Source: an uncultured Clostridia bacterium (GTDB taxonomy: Bacteria > Bacillota > Clostridia > Christensenellales > UBA1242). From it: 39,545 bases of DNA. This document shows, in pieces, positions 26,694 to 37,140 of this stretch. Each line of letters opens with the position of its first letter. Position 1 is the first letter of the stretch. The translations under genes were made by a program, and so were the position numbers. The stretch covers positions 1 to 39,545 of the forward strand of contig CANQYX010000007.1 of NCBI GenBank assembly GCA_947628205.1. The letters run 5' to 3'. The notes under the pieces are model-generated. The model made no database searches. It saw nothing but the letters and a program-made list of their open reading frames with translations, and was not told the origin of the DNA.

Positions 26694-29600
26694 TTACGCT
26701 TTTTCGCAAGAAATTTCATCAGAAATTGCGCCATCGGTCAAATATCCATAAACGCCCAAAGGTGTTGAACCCAAAGTGGTTTTTCCGTTTTTAAACTCAA
26801 CGCCAGAAGTGCAACCGCTTATGCTAGACAATCTGGTTTGAACGCCAGCAGAAATTTCGCCTGCCAAAATTCCAACTCGAATGTTTTCGTTTTGTTCGCT
26901 ACCCGCCGCCAAATTAACTTCTAAACCAACATTTGTTTTTAAATTGGTTAAAGTTGAACTTTGAACCACGCCCACTAAGCCGGCAAGATTGACATAAGAT
27001 TGAGAGGTTAATCGAGCGGTTGTTATCTTGCCGCTTGCCGTGCAATTATTGAAATCGTTGCAAAGCGAATAACCTGCCAAGCCACCAACATTTCTTGCTG
27101 TGGTGCTTGTAATATTAATTTGAGCATCAACCGAATCCATTTTGCCTAGGCCGGACTCTGTTGAACGATATTCGCCAACAATGCCGCCCAAATATGTTAT
27201 GGTTGCGCCAACCTCGTTGGAAGAAGTTAAGGTTAAGTCAACCGAAGTTTTGTTTTCGTAACTGCCAAATTCCCCTGCGTTTGCCGCAGCCACCAAGCCA
27301 GCCACATATTTAATGCCAGCATTGGAAATTGCCGAATAGTTGATTGTCAATTTTGCTGTGCAGCCCAATAATTTAGAATTTTGAGTTTGGCAAATTAAAC
27401 CAGCCACAAACACATTGCCCGAGCTTGTGCCAGAAACAGAAATTGACATCTCCCTTAATTGCACTTTTTGTATGGTTGCATTGACAGCTTCTTGCGCCAA
27501 AACTGCCACATAAATTGAAGAAGCGGATGTGTAGTTTGCAGACACGCTGTTATTAGCCGCGCCCAAAATTACATTTTCTATTTTTGCGCCATTTAATTTT
27601 TTGAACAACGAGAAATTTGAATTGGCAAGTTCTGCTTTAAACCCTTTAATTTCAAATCCGCCACCATTAAATTCGCCGCTAAATTCTTTTGCAATTATGC
27701 CATCGAAATCTGAAATAGATTCACAATTCAATTCCACGCTTTGCCTTAGCACAAATTTAGAAGAAGAACGATATTTAATGTTTAAAAGTTGTTGTTCAAC
27801 CGACGCGCCATTTTCAATTTCGTTTATTGAATATGGAACAGAATTTCCATCGCCAGCGGCAAAGATTTGCAAGGTTAAATCTGTTTTTGCCATGCTGCCT
27901 GCGCTTAAAATGCTGCCACGCCTTACTCGCGCACTGATAACGCTATATTGCCCCATAACGGCTGGCTCATAATAATATACATTATTGTTGGCTGCGTTGT
28001 ATGGGATTTGAGTTGTTAACAACTCCATCTCTTCGGACAAACTAATTTTTCCATCGTAATTATATTTGTAAACTGAACTTGTAATTTCAATGCTATCGTT
28101 TGCGCCAAAATCGGAACTTGTAACAATTTTAAACCTATATTCATTTTCAAGCCAACTAAACTCTTCAACCGCATTTGGCACCAAAATTGAACTTTCAAAT
28201 GTTTCAAATTGAGAATTTAAAATGTTGTTATTGCCAAGCTTTTGTGCTTGAATTTTAAATGTAAATTGTCCGCTTAAACCCACAGGAATGGTGCAATTTT
28301 GGGCTGTGGTTGAATTTTTAACAGCCACTTTTTCTTCGTTTTGATAATATTCAAATTCATAATAATATTTATCTGCTTTTTCAACAGAATTCCAACTAAC
28401 AGTGTTGTCGGTTAACTCAATTGAGTTGTGTTCTACTTTTTGTAGTTTTTCAAACTGTTTGCTTGCGCACGCTTGAGAATTTATTTTATTGCTGCCAAGT
28501 GCAGTTACGCTAATTGAATATGTGTTAGAAACAAGTTCATCGCTTAAATCCAAATAATTATTAGAGGTTGTAAACGATTTAATTTCCGCGCCCGTTACAT
28601 CCACTTTATAACCGGTTGCGTCAGCCACCGCACCCCAAGTTAAAACACCATCTTGGGCAGACAAATTTTCCACAACAGGAAGGCGCGTCACATCTTTGCT
28701 TTCAACAACAAAATTTCCATTAAGCACATAATTAATGCCTTCGTCATAGCCAAGCGCAATGATGTTTATTTGATAATCTCTATCGGCAACAATTGCCTCG
28801 GTTATTGAACTTAATTCGTCTTGATAAATTGCCTCGTCACTAAAATTATAAGTTTGATAATCGTAAGAGTTGTTTATATCTAATGTGAAGTATAAGTTTT
28901 TAGTTAACCCGTCAATTGCATAAGCCATTTTAACATAAACGCGCTTTGCAATTTTTGGAGTTGCAAATTTTAACGCGCCATTTTCAATTGAAAATTCGCC
29001 AATTTCTTCTGCCTTTTTAATTGTGTAGTTCGACAAATCGTTATAGCTGCCATTTATTATTCCTTGCTGACCTTCCTCGTTGTTTGCAATTGCACGAATT
29101 TTATATTGATAGCTGGACGACAATTCAATTTCTTCGCCATCCACCTCAATTTTTGTTGGCAAGGTGTAATACATGTAGTTCGTAGCAAATTTTACATTTT
29201 GGCTGTTTGCATCAATTCTATAAACCAGCTCTTTTCCCGTGGCACTGTCAATTAAAGTTAACTCAAATTGTTTTATGTTATATTCGCCATCCAGCGCGTT
29301 AAATTTTAACTGTCGGCCCATGCTTTTATCCACATTTGAATTTATTAATCCATATTTATAAACATTAAATCTGTTACTTGGCCTAAATGCGCTTAAAAGA
29401 TAATTTGCATTATCGTTTACGCCAATTCCTGCCAAGGTTTGAATTGTTAAATTGTAAGAAGTTGCATTATCCAAAAATTTAGAAATTTCAAACCAAACAA
29501 ATTTTGTATTTTCCATCTGTTTAAAATCCGAAATTTCAACAAAAGTGGCATCGTCATCCTGAACAAGCAATTTAACATCTTGCAAATTGTTTTGCGCATA

Positions 29601-32600
29601 ATATAAATAGAAAGTTTTAACCCCAATAACAGATGTGGCAGTAAGTTTGTAAATAGGATAATCTAACGGATTGCCGGCGGCATCCACCTGAGTGAGATCT
29701 TCAAAGCGGACTTCGCCATCTAATGTTGCAATTGAATTTATTGAATATCGAACAAACACCCTTTCCATTAATGGCGAAGTTAAGTTCGCAATTGCTTTTT
29801 CTGGCGCGCTATCGCCTGCAAGCAAATAGACATTAACAATAAATTTTCCGCCTGCTGAAATGTCAATTTCGGATAACGAGCTATCTAGCATTGAATATTT
29901 AAACTGCCCGTTTTGCTCGTCAACAACCAAATTAATTTTGTGATAATAAATTTTTTCTTGTGTGAAATCTATAATGTTATCCTTAAACACATTTAAATAA
30001 ATTTCGCCATCATTGGTTGTCAATTTTAAATAGCCATAAAGTGTGTTGTATTCGGAATATAACTTATATTTATCTTCGGTTAAAGTGCCAAATTTTTTAA
30101 CAAAATAATTATAGTCAAGTGCATAAATTGAATAATCTTCATTGGCAATATTTAGTTCTAATTTATAAATTTTTGCAACCAAATTTTCAACTTGCGTTAG
30201 CTCTGCTTGCAATTCATTAAAATTATAATTAAGTTCGCCAACGTTTAAATTTGTGTCGGTTGAAAAATTTAATTTTCCGCGTTCAATTGCCTTGGAATCT
30301 GCCTTTTTAAGCGGAGTGATTGTTGTTAACGCTTTTGCGTTTGCCGAACAAACGATTGGTAGTTTTAATTCTGTATCGGCGTTAACATCATTGCCGGTTA
30401 GGCGCACAAAAACAGAATAACTTATGCCCTCGGACAAATTAATTTTGTTGTTAAATTTATCCGCTTTTTTAAGGTCGACTATATATTTTTTTGTTTCGCT
30501 TAGCGAACTAGGGTCTAACAAACTATCCCAATCCTCTATGCCAAGTCCGCTTAACTGCTGACTGGCCAAGGTTGAATTGTCTAAAACATATTTAACGCTG
30601 TTTCCATCGTATACAAATTCAATTTCCGCTGTGCTGAAAAACTTGTTGGCATTTAAAATTAAAATTCCGTCATCCACACTAACATCTTTAATTTTATCCA
30701 GTTTATAAACGGTTAGCTTTTCGCTCCACTTGCTGTTTGCAACACTTTTTAAAATGTCCACATCCGTTTCGTTTTTCATTTTGCTTATTGCTTGAATTTG
30801 AACGGACAAAATGCCGGACATCTCGTCCATCAAAGTGGAATCGAAATTAAAATATGTGTTTTGAGTTTGCAAGTATATTGTTTTGCTTTCATCCTCAATT
30901 TTTAGCTGATACCCTTGCGCAAGCTCGTTTCTTTCCCATGTTAAATTTCCGCCTTCAACGGATAAAACTGGGCATTCCAAAATATCAATTTTAGCCACCG
31001 CATAAGCTGACGAGCAATATTGTTTTCCCTCAACCGCATCTAATGAATAAATTTTAATTTCTATTAGATAACTACCTTCTTTAAATTCAACTTCATCGCC
31101 AAGATTAGAAATGAATTTTGTTGGCATTTTAATTCTATTTTCATCCAACTTCAATTCCTTTTCGTTGGCTTCAAACCTGCCTTCAAGCGAACTGTAAGTT
31201 ACACCATTGTAACTCACCTTTAAAATGTAATTATATGAAAGCGAAGAAGGGTTGTTGTCGTTGCTCCAATTTATGCAATCAACCATTTCATCGTTTTCAA
31301 TTAACGAATATTCAACCGATAAATTTGTTGGTTTTAATAAGCCCTGAACTATTAAATTATTTAACTTTGAATTAACAAAATATGTCTCTTGATTTGTTGG
31401 ATATTCCACCACTATTTGAAAATTGAGTTGTTCAGAAGCAATTTGCACACCATAGTTTAAAACTAAGCATGCCTCAATTGTAATTTTATTATTTTCAAAA
31501 TCAAAATTTGTGCCATCAATTTTGTTAACGCTGTCCGCATAAAAATTGAAAACTTTATTTGAGGTTAAATTATTAATTTTTACATACGCGCGCTCGTCCG
31601 TTGTGCTTTCAAACAGCGTTTTCATCTCGCTTAGTTGATTGCACTGCAAAACAAAATCGCCTTTATCAATTGAAATTGCAAGCGTGGTTTTACGCGCTGA
31701 AATTTGTTCGCTAAAATTTGAATTAGAGCAATTAGGCAAATTGCCCGCACTTGCGTTTGCAATAACTTTAACCGACAAATTGAAATTTTCTGCAATGTCC
31801 AAATTGGACAAATCAAAACTCGTGTTTTTCGTGCTGCCAAGTTTGGTGTATTGTTCGCTAAATACGGAATAAATTTCATAGCAAGCAACATTGGCATTGA
31901 TGTCGTCAAAAGTTAAAATTCCGTTGCTTATTTTTAAGTTGGAAACCGATGCTAATTTGCTAATTTTTATTGGTTCAGTTTCAAGCGAATTAAACACATA
32001 GGTTGAAAAATCTTCTGCCTGCTGCACAACTAAAATTTGTGCGGACAAATATATTTCCCCATCAAATTTATAATAATTTGCCAAATCTTCTAAATAAAAT
32101 TTAATTTGATTTGTATCCTCAAAAGGCACAACTTCAACAACAGTTTTTGTTTCGTTGTAAACTTTAAAAACATATTGTTTTTTGTATTCCGTTTCTGTTT
32201 GCGTTGCGCTAACTTCAATTGCGTTATTTGCTTGTGAATCTAAATTTTTTGAAAGCTTTACATTTGGCGCGTCAGCCAATTTAAATTTGAAAACATCGCC
32301 TAATGTTGGCACAGTATTTTCATAGCTGCTTATAACATTTAATTCAATTTCTGTTGTTAAATTAATGTTGTGGCTTTTTAAAGTGTTTATCAAATTTTCT
32401 AATTTAACAATAATTTTTTCATTTTCAATTGTTGCGTTGTCCGCGCTCAAATTCACTAAAACATTTTTATTAATTAAAACAAAATAATCAGTTAGCTCAG
32501 CCGCCAAATTCGATTTTTGAATTTCAATATTTTGCTCGTTGCCTGCCGCCGAACTTTTTGGAGCAAGCAAGAATTGTGTGGTTGTTTCATCGCTTGCAAT

Positions 32601-34616
32601 TTCGGTTTCGCTTGTTCCATCAACAAAGGCAGTTAAACCAAAACTAAGATTTTCCGCATCTTTTAGTTCACTTATAATTAAATTGTAATTATCGTCAAGC
32701 AAGGATATATAAAATTTTCCGGCATCAAATAAATAAGGCAAAGAATAATTTTTTTCGTCAACGCTTTTTAACATTCCATTTTCCGATTTAAATTTTAAAT
32801 TTTCTTTTTGAATATCAAATGTTAAATTTAAAATGCTTTCGCTAAGCGTTTCCGTTTCAATTGTTAAATAACTAAAAAAATTTGCGTCAGTTTCTAATTC
32901 AAAATCGTTTAAATTTAAACTTGTACTTTTTGGTTGTGCCAGTTTTGAAATTAAAAGTTTGTATGGTTTTGAATTTAAATAATGCACACCCTCAACTTCA
33001 CCCTTTGAAATTGCGGTTAATCCAAATTCGTTTTCTCCCAGTTTGAAATCATAACTAAATCTTGTTAAGTCATCATTTTCAAAGTGTTGTTCGCTGCCAG
33101 CAAAACTTAACACAAATTCTTTAACAAGTTGGTTGTTGTTTTGGTTGTTTATTTCAAATTTATTTTCCTGCTTTTTATAAATCAGTTCAGGTGCAGATAA
33201 ACGCGACAATTTAATTGATGCTTTTTGCGAAGTTAAATAATAAACACCCTCCAACGTCTCTGCCAATTCGCTAACACAAATTTCAAATTCCTCATCCGTT
33301 ATTTCGTCCAAGCCATATTCATTTGCTTGCAGTGCCAAACTGCTAATAAGTTCGTTATTTTTAAACTCTTCCACCAAAAATTCTTTTTGGTCTGATTGCC
33401 ATTTTAATAAATCGTTTTCAACCATTAAAGTTGGAGTTGGTTTTTTGCCAAATTTTATAACATTGCCATGCCCACCCGTTTTTGCCAAATTTAAGCCTGA
33501 CAAAACCGGTTCAACATAAACCTCGTATGTGTTGCCCGCCTCAACCGTTTTTAAATTGTTTAAATTAAAACTGCAATCGTCAACCGTTTCAACCTTTTCG
33601 CCGCCGACAAAAACATTATACCCTTTTGCAAAAGGCATTGAATCCCACACCAAAACTGATGCATTTAAACTAATTTGCACCGGACCTAAAACATTAATTT
33701 CATAATGCCTGCTAACTGAAGGATATGCGGTTGAATACATTTGGGCAATTTCGCTGTTAACCAGTGCGGTTATTTGCAAATTTACCATTTGGCCAGCATA
33801 TTTATTTTGCAAAGCCATCAAGGAAATTTTGGTGCTTGAAAGGTCGGTTAACTCGGGTTGTTTTTCGCCATTAATGGACAAATCAAAATTTGTTGCATGC
33901 GGGTGGCTAAATGTTAAATACGATTGCCCGTTTTCGTCCGCCTCTATTTTAACATTTTGCACTTCTCCAACCTGATAAATAGTAATTGGTGCACAAAAAT
34001 CCGAAGATTCAGCAACATGGCTATAACTTGGCGCATCGGCTCGAACTTTTGCTATCAATCCGCAATCAAATGCTTGATGATGTTGCGCATATTCTTCCAA
34101 AGAAAATTCCAACCGCTGACCTAGCGAAATATCCTCGCCATTTATGTTAATTGTATATCCAACCGCATTAGCAATTCCGTTAAATGTAAATTTTTTATCC
34201 AGTTCGTTATAACGCAAATTTAATGCTGCATCCACATCTGCACCGCCCAACTTAATTGGCGCGTCATAAACCCTAACTAAAATTGTGTTTTGAATGGTTT
34301 CGTTGTCGGCCGCAACAACAGTCAACACCGCGCTGCCAGCACTAACAGCAACTATTTTTTGCCCAGAAATCTGCAAAACCTCTTGGTTAGAGCTTGAAAA
34401 CGAAAACCCTTTGTTAGAAGCAAAACTTGGCACAAAAGTTATTTTTGGGCAATACTCATCTCCCACAAGCAAAGAAATTTCTTCCCCACCAATTTCAGTT
34501 AAATCGAAATCCACCCTCTCAACTGGTGTTCTTGAAGCTTTGCACCCAAAGGCAAAAAGAGAAAACAATATCAAAATTGCCAATATGCAAAAATATCTTT
34601 TGTTCCCCTTTGACAT
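26694..34616 (-). CDS. Second giant surface lipoprotein, BIG2/FN3-like plus GLUG (2640 aa)
   Basis: The signal peptide has lipobox AFGC with cysteine at residue 25, so the protein should be lipid-anchored outside the membrane. Residues about 45-117 resemble a BIG2 Ig-like domain (FSFSSSNQEVLQISGQKIVAV, then SAGSAVLTVVA). The long middle holds at least eight FN3-like beta-sandwich units marked by 'L-x-W/F ... A-x-x-Y-x-V-x-I' near residues 142, 232, 320, 402, 899, 1222, 1992 and 2072, for example LTWGAVADATGYKVDV. From about 2257 a 'PYSINEIENG' unit leads into GLUG-type repeats (YLGGIVGEYRS, NVGGLAGYSLCN, VNLAGLVGVVQSS), the same arrangement as in the 7106-residue protein. There is no LPXTG and no catalytic motif I can see. 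The start has aaggggg upstream and a promoter at 34689-34717. It is probably a paralogue by shared modules; adhesive or structural function is inference. Confidence 0.88.
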   Translation of the reverse strand: MSKGNKRYFCILAILILFSLFAFGCKASRTPVERVDFDLTEIGGEEISLLVGDEYCPKITFVPSFASNKGFSFSSSNQEVLQISGQKIVAVSAGSAVLTVVAADNETIQNTILVRVYDAPIKLGGADVDAALNLRYNELDKKFTFNGIANAVGYTININGEDISLGQRLEFSLEEYAQHHQAFDCGLIAKVRADAPSYSHVAESSDFCAPITIYQVGEVQNVKIEADENGQSYLTFSHPHATNFDLSINGEKQPELTDLSSTKISLMALQNKYAGQMVNLQITALVNSEIAQMYSTAYPSVSRHYEINVLGPVQISLNASVLVWDSMPFAKGYNVFVGGEKVETVDDCSFNLNNLKTVEAGNTYEVYVEPVLSGLNLAKTGGHGNVIKFGKKPTPTLMVENDLLKWQSDQKEFLVEEFKNNELISSLALQANEYGLDEITDEEFEICVSELAETLEGVYYLTSQKASIKLSRLSAPELIYKKQENKFEINNQNNNQLVKEFVLSFAGSEQHFENDDLTRFSYDFKLGENEFGLTAISKGEVEGVHYLNSKPYKLLISKLAQPKSTSLNLNDFELETDANFFSYLTIETETLSESILNLTFDIQKENLKFKSENGMLKSVDEKNYSLPYLFDAGKFYISLLDDNYNLIISELKDAENLSFGLTAFVDGTSETEIASDETTTQFLLAPKSSAAGNEQNIEIQKSNLAAELTDYFVLINKNVLVNLSADNATIENEKIIVKLENLINTLKSHNINLTTEIELNVISSYENTVPTLGDVFKFKLADAPNVKLSKNLDSQANNAIEVSATQTETEYKKQYVFKVYNETKTVVEVVPFEDTNQIKFYLEDLANYYKFDGEIYLSAQILVVQQAEDFSTYVFNSLETEPIKISKLASVSNLKISNGILTFDDINANVACYEIYSVFSEQYTKLGSTKNTSFDLSNLDIAENFNLSVKVIANASAGNLPNCSNSNFSEQISARKTTLAISIDKGDFVLQCNQLSEMKTLFESTTDERAYVKINNLTSNKVFNFYADSVNKIDGTNFDFENNKITIEACLVLNYGVQIASEQLNFQIVVEYPTNQETYFVNSKLNNLIVQGLLKPTNLSVEYSLIENDEMVDCINWSNDNNPSSLSYNYILKVSYNGVTYSSLEGRFEANEKELKLDENRIKMPTKFISNLGDEVEFKEGSYLIEIKIYSLDAVEGKQYCSSAYAVAKIDILECPVLSVEGGNLTWERNELAQGYQLKIEDESKTIYLQTQNTYFNFDSTLMDEMSGILSVQIQAISKMKNETDVDILKSVANSKWSEKLTVYKLDKIKDVSVDDGILILNANKFFSTAEIEFVYDGNSVKYVLDNSTLASQQLSGLGIEDWDSLLDPSSLSETKKYIVDLKKADKFNNKINLSEGISYSVFVRLTGNDVNADTELKLPIVCSANAKALTTITPLKKADSKAIERGKLNFSTDTNLNVGELNYNFNELQAELTQVENLVAKIYKLELNIANEDYSIYALDYNYFVKKFGTLTEDKYKLYSEYNTLYGYLKLTTNDGEIYLNVFKDNIIDFTQEKIYYHKINLVVDEQNGQFKYSMLDSSLSEIDISAGGKFIVNVYLLAGDSAPEKAIANLTSPLMERVFVRYSINSIATLDGEVRFEDLTQVDAAGNPLDYPIYKLTATSVIGVKTFYLYYAQNNLQDVKLLVQDDDATFVEISDFKQMENTKFVWFEISKFLDNATSYNLTIQTLAGIGVNDNANYLLSAFRPSNRFNVYKYGLINSNVDKSMGRQLKFNALDGEYNIKQFELTLIDSATGKELVYRIDANSQNVKFATNYMYYTLPTKIEVDGEEIELSSSYQYKIRAIANNEEGQQGIINGSYNDLSNYTIKKAEEIGEFSIENGALKFATPKIAKRVYVKMAYAIDGLTKNLYFTLDINNSYDYQTYNFSDEAIYQDELSSITEAIVADRDYQINIIALGYDEGINYVLNGNFVVESKDVTRLPVVENLSAQDGVLTWGAVADATGYKVDVTGAEIKSFTTSNNYLDLSDELVSNTYSISVTALGSNKINSQACASKQFEKLQKVEHNSIELTDNTVSWNSVEKADKYYYEFEYYQNEEKVAVKNSTTAQNCTIPVGLSGQFTFKIQAQKLGNNNILNSQFETFESSILVPNAVEEFSWLENEYRFKIVTSSDFGANDSIEITSSVYKYNYDGKISLSEEMELLTTQIPYNAANNNVYYYEPAVMGQYSVISARVRRGSILSAGSMAKTDLTLQIFAAGDGNSVPYSINEIENGASVEQQLLNIKYRSSSKFVLRQSVELNCESISDFDGIIAKEFSGEFNGGGFEIKGFKAELANSNFSLFKKLNGAKIENVILGAANNSVSANYTSASSIYVAVLAQEAVNATIQKVQLREMSISVSGTSSGNVFVAGLICQTQNSKLLGCTAKLTINYSAISNAGIKYVAGLVAAANAGEFGSYENKTSVDLTLTSSNEVGATITYLGGIVGEYRSTESGLGKMDSVDAQINITSTTARNVGGLAGYSLCNDFNNCTASGKITTARLTSQSYVNLAGLVGVVQSSTLTNLKTNVGLEVNLAAGSEQNENIRVGILAGEISAGVQTRLSSISGCTSGVEFKNGKTTLGSTPLGVYGYLTDGAISDEISCEKA

Positions 34617-34688
34617 ATTTCCCCCTTGTTACTGCCAAACCCAAATTAAACCAAATAATTAATTAAAAATTAATTAAATTTCATTTTT

Positions 34689-34717
34689 ATTATACCACAC
34701 CACAATTTTATTAACAA
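34689..34717 (-). promoter_or_regulatory. Promoter of the second giant lipoprotein gene
   Basis: Minus strand: TTGTTA at 34717-34712, a 17-base spacer, TATAAT at 34694-34689. The leader would be about 65 bases. Confidence 0.65.
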
Positions 34718-34978
34718 ATATTTTGGCAAAAAAAGAAAAAAATATTGAAAAATAATTAAAAATTATTTTTTTCTGTGTTTAGTGCTTGTTTTGCTTATAA
34801 AATCTTAACAAAACAAAATTTTTAAAATTTAGCTAAAAATTACAAAAAAAATTTAAAAAATTTTTAATTTTGGGGCATTTTTTGTTAATTTTTATTAAAA
34901 TTTCGTTTATTTTTTTAATTTTTTAAAAATTTTTGAAATTTTTTATTTTTTTAATTTTATTTCATCTTTAAAATTGGT
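34718..34978. other. AT-rich spacer between divergent promoters
   Basis: About 260 bases of A and T runs, with T tracts dense at 34890-34960, and no open frame or stable GC hairpin. It separates the promoters of the second giant gene (minus) and cysS (plus). It resembles the spacer upstream of spoIIID. Confidence 0.7.
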
Positions 34979-35007
34979 TTGACAAATGTCCTTTTTTGCT
35001 TTATACT
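34979..35007 (+). promoter_or_regulatory. Promoter of cysS
   Basis: TTGACA at 34979-34984, a 17-base spacer, TATACT at 35002-35007. The leader to the ATG is about 43 bases; no T-box structure fits in it. Confidence 0.8.
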
Positions 35008-35056
35008 AATTATTGTTTACAAATTTTGAAATTTTTCATAATAATAAAGGAAATGT

Positions 35057-36445
35057 ATGGAACTTAAAATTTACAATTCGCTAACACGTAAAAAACAAGC
35101 ATTAAAGCCAATTAACAACACTGTCAATTTTTATTTTTGCGGACCAACGGTTTATTGGTTTCAACACATTGGCAACATGCGCGCATTTTTTGTTATGGAT
35201 AGTGTTAGGCGCGCGGTGGAATATTTGGGCTATGGCATAAACCATGTTATGAACATAACCGATGTTGGCCACATGACTAGCGACGCGGATGAGGGCGAGG
35301 ACAAAATGGATGTCGCCAGCAAGCGCGAACACAAAACGCCCGAAGAAGTTGCCGCTTTTTATTGGCAGAAATGCTGGCAAGATATGCAAGAGTTGAACAT
35401 AGAAAAGCCCGAGCATATTTGCCCAGCCACGAGTGTTATTAGCGAAATTATTGCCTTCGTGCAGAAAATTTTGGATAATGGCTACGGATACATCACCGAA
35501 AATGGCGTGTATTTTGACACAAGCAAATATCCGCATTATGGCGAACTTGGCGGCATGAACCAAAATGACAAGCAGTTTGGCGCGCGCATTGCAGTTGACG
35601 AAAAAAAGCGCAACCCTGCCGACTTTGCACTTTGGGTTAAGGCTCGAGATAATCACATTCAGCGTTGGGATAGCCCGTGGGGAGTTGGCTACCCCGGCTG
35701 GCACATTGAATGTAGCGCAATTGGAAACAAATTTTTGGGCGAACATATCGACATCCATGGCGGCGGTGTTGAACACAAAACTGTGCATCACGAAAATGAA
35801 ATTGCACAAAACTTTGCTTGCACTGGGCATGAAGTGGTGGACATCTGGTTTCACCTTGAACACCTTATGTTTGACGGTGGTAAAATGAGCAAATCGCTTG
35901 GCAATATTTACACTTTGTCCGCGCTTAAAGAAAAGGGCTATTCAGCCATGGATTTGCGGCTGTTTTTCCTCTCCGCGCACTATTCTAAGCCACAAAATTT
36001 CACTTTTGAGGCATTAAATAGCGCAAAAGATAGTTACGCTAACCTTAAAAAATTGCTGTTGAAACACAAGGCAGGCACAAACAAAATTGAACAGGCAAAA
36101 CTTGACGAATTAAAAAATAAATTTTCATCTTTTGTTGCCGATGACGTAAATAGCCCGCTTGCATTGTCCGTTGTGTGGGACGCATTAAAAAATTATCCGG
36201 ACAGCGCAGACATTTACAATTTAGTGTTGGATTTCGACCGCTTTTTAGGCCTTAAACTTAATGAGGTTGAGCCGGAAGAAAAGTTGGCAATTCCTGCTGA
36301 AATTATTGCCATTGCCGAACAGAGAAAATCGGCAAGGAACAATAAAGATTACGCCACAAGCGACCTTTTGCGCGATAAAATTTCCGCGCTTGGCTACACG
36401 ATTTTGGATAAACCAAAAAATGAATATGAAATAATTAAAAAATGA
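35057..36445 (+). CDS. cysS: Cysteine--tRNA ligase (CysRS)
   Basis: A class I aminoacyl-tRNA synthetase, charging tRNA-Cys with cysteine in the cytoplasm. At 462 residues it is the usual length (E. coli 461). The HIGH-type signature is HIGN at 37-40 and the KMSKS loop is at 276-280. The zinc ligands expected of the family are present: Cys28 (in CGPTVY), Cys219 (in GWHIEC), His244 and Glu248 (in HHENE). The C-terminal helical domain ends in the [16 protein letters not shown] segment typical of the family. Odd: the six residues before HHENE, usually M-D-L-V-F-P-like, read V-E-H-K-T-V, and the [15 protein letters not shown] region is also divergent. The start has aaagga upstream. It is a single-gene unit with its own promoter and terminator. 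Confidence 0.97.
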   Translation: MELKIYNSLTRKKQALKPINNTVNFYFCGPTVYWFQHIGNMRAFFVMDSVRRAVEYLGYGINHVMNITDVGHMTSDADEGEDKMDVASKREHKTPEEVAAFYWQKCWQDMQELNIEKPEHICPATSVISEIIAFVQKILDNGYGYITENGVYFDTSKYPHYGELGGMNQNDKQFGARIAVDEKKRNPADFALWVKARDNHIQRWDSPWGVGYPGWHIECSAIGNKFLGEHIDIHGGGVEHKTVHHENEIAQNFACTGHEVVDIWFHLEHLMFDGGKMSKSLGNIYTLSALKEKGYSAMDLRLFFLSAHYSKPQNFTFEALNSAKDSYANLKKLLLKHKAGTNKIEQAKLDELKNKFSSFVADDVNSPLALSVVWDALKNYPDSADIYNLVLDFDRFLGLKLNEVEPEEKLAIPAEIIAIAEQRKSARNNKDYATSDLLRDKISALGYTILDKPKNEYEIIKK

Positions 36446-36463
36446 GCCACTTGGCTCTTTTTT
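36437..36463 (+). terminator. Intrinsic terminator of cysS
   Basis: gagcc (36444-36448) pairs with ggctc (36453-36457) around actt, extended by a flanking A run, and followed by six T. The cysS stop codon overlaps its left arm. Confidence 0.85.
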
Positions 36464-36596
36464 AGTTATATTCAAATTGAAATATTTTTTAAAATTTTTT
36501 TAATATAGTTTTATTTAAAATTTTCTTTATATAAAGTTATAAATAATTTGTTTTTTATAATATTCTAATCGAATTGAACTTTTCATATATTTATTT

Positions 36597-37058
36597 ATGG
36601 AATATAACGATTTCCCCATTTTAGACGATGCACGATATAAACTGATGCAAGATAAATTTAACGAACAATTTGCTTTTGATAGAAAACAAAATGTGTTTTT
36701 TATATATTCAAATTTGTGCGAGTGCAATTTGGCTTGCCCGCTTTTATATAACAAACTGAACAAGACCCTTTGCGATTGCCTAAAACAAAGCAAGCCAAAA
36801 GTTGAACTTGCAATTTCTAATTTAGAAGCCACATTTAATTTGCATCAAAACAAAACTGAAATTAAAGAGATGAATTTGTTTGCATTTTTAACTAAACTAA
36901 CAAACATTTTAAAACAAATAAATTTTTGGCAACAAAAAGAACAAAAGGAATATTTCCGGCATTTCGCCCTTCAACTTTCTGCCGACCTAACCGAAGTTTT
37001 ATTTGATATCCTTTCCGCCCTTCAAAATTGCAATATTCAATTGTTTAAATATTTATAA
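36597..37058 (+). CDS. Uncharacterised 153-residue Cys-containing protein
   Basis: I do not recognise this protein. It has no signal peptide or membrane helix. A Cys cluster at about 41-61 (NLCECNLACPLL, then TLCDCLKQ) could bind metal or form disulfides. The second half is amphipathic and probably helical (FAFLTKLTNILKQINFWQQK, then FRHFALQLSADLTEVLFDIL). The ATG at 36597 is the first in frame after a stop but has no Shine-Dalgarno. A TATAAT at 36556-36561 would give a leader of about 29 bases, and a tatatt at 36586-36591 would make it leaderless. It could therefore be translated without a ribosome site, like the next gene, or start further in. It runs as a single unit between cysS and the convergent macrodomain gene. 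Confidence 0.65.
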   Translation: MEYNDFPILDDARYKLMQDKFNEQFAFDRKQNVFFIYSNLCECNLACPLLYNKLNKTLCDCLKQSKPKVELAISNLEATFNLHQNKTEIKEMNLFAFLTKLTNILKQINFWQQKEQKEYFRHFALQLSADLTEVLFDILSALQNCNIQLFKYL

Positions 37059-37077
37059 ATTTTTCCGCACCCTTGCC

Positions 37078-37118
37078 ACTTAAAAACTACTTTGAGTTAA
37101 GTTTTGCGCATCTTTTTT
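37078..37118 (+). terminator. Weak possible terminator
   Basis: acttaa (37078-37083) can pair with ttaagt (37097-37102), with inner AACT/AGTT, followed by T-rich sequence. The stem is short and AT-only at its base, so confidence is low. Confidence 0.3.
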
Positions 37119-37140
37119 AGATTAAATAAAATTAAAATTT

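Noticed and set aside
35008-35056. T-box leader before cysS
   Set aside because: The leader after the predicted start is only about 43 bases, too short for a T-box, and no T-box core sequence is visible in the upstream AT-rich spacer.
35102-35863. 253-codon open frame antisense to cysS
   Set aside because: It lies entirely opposite a conserved synthetase gene and its product has no sensible composition or start site.
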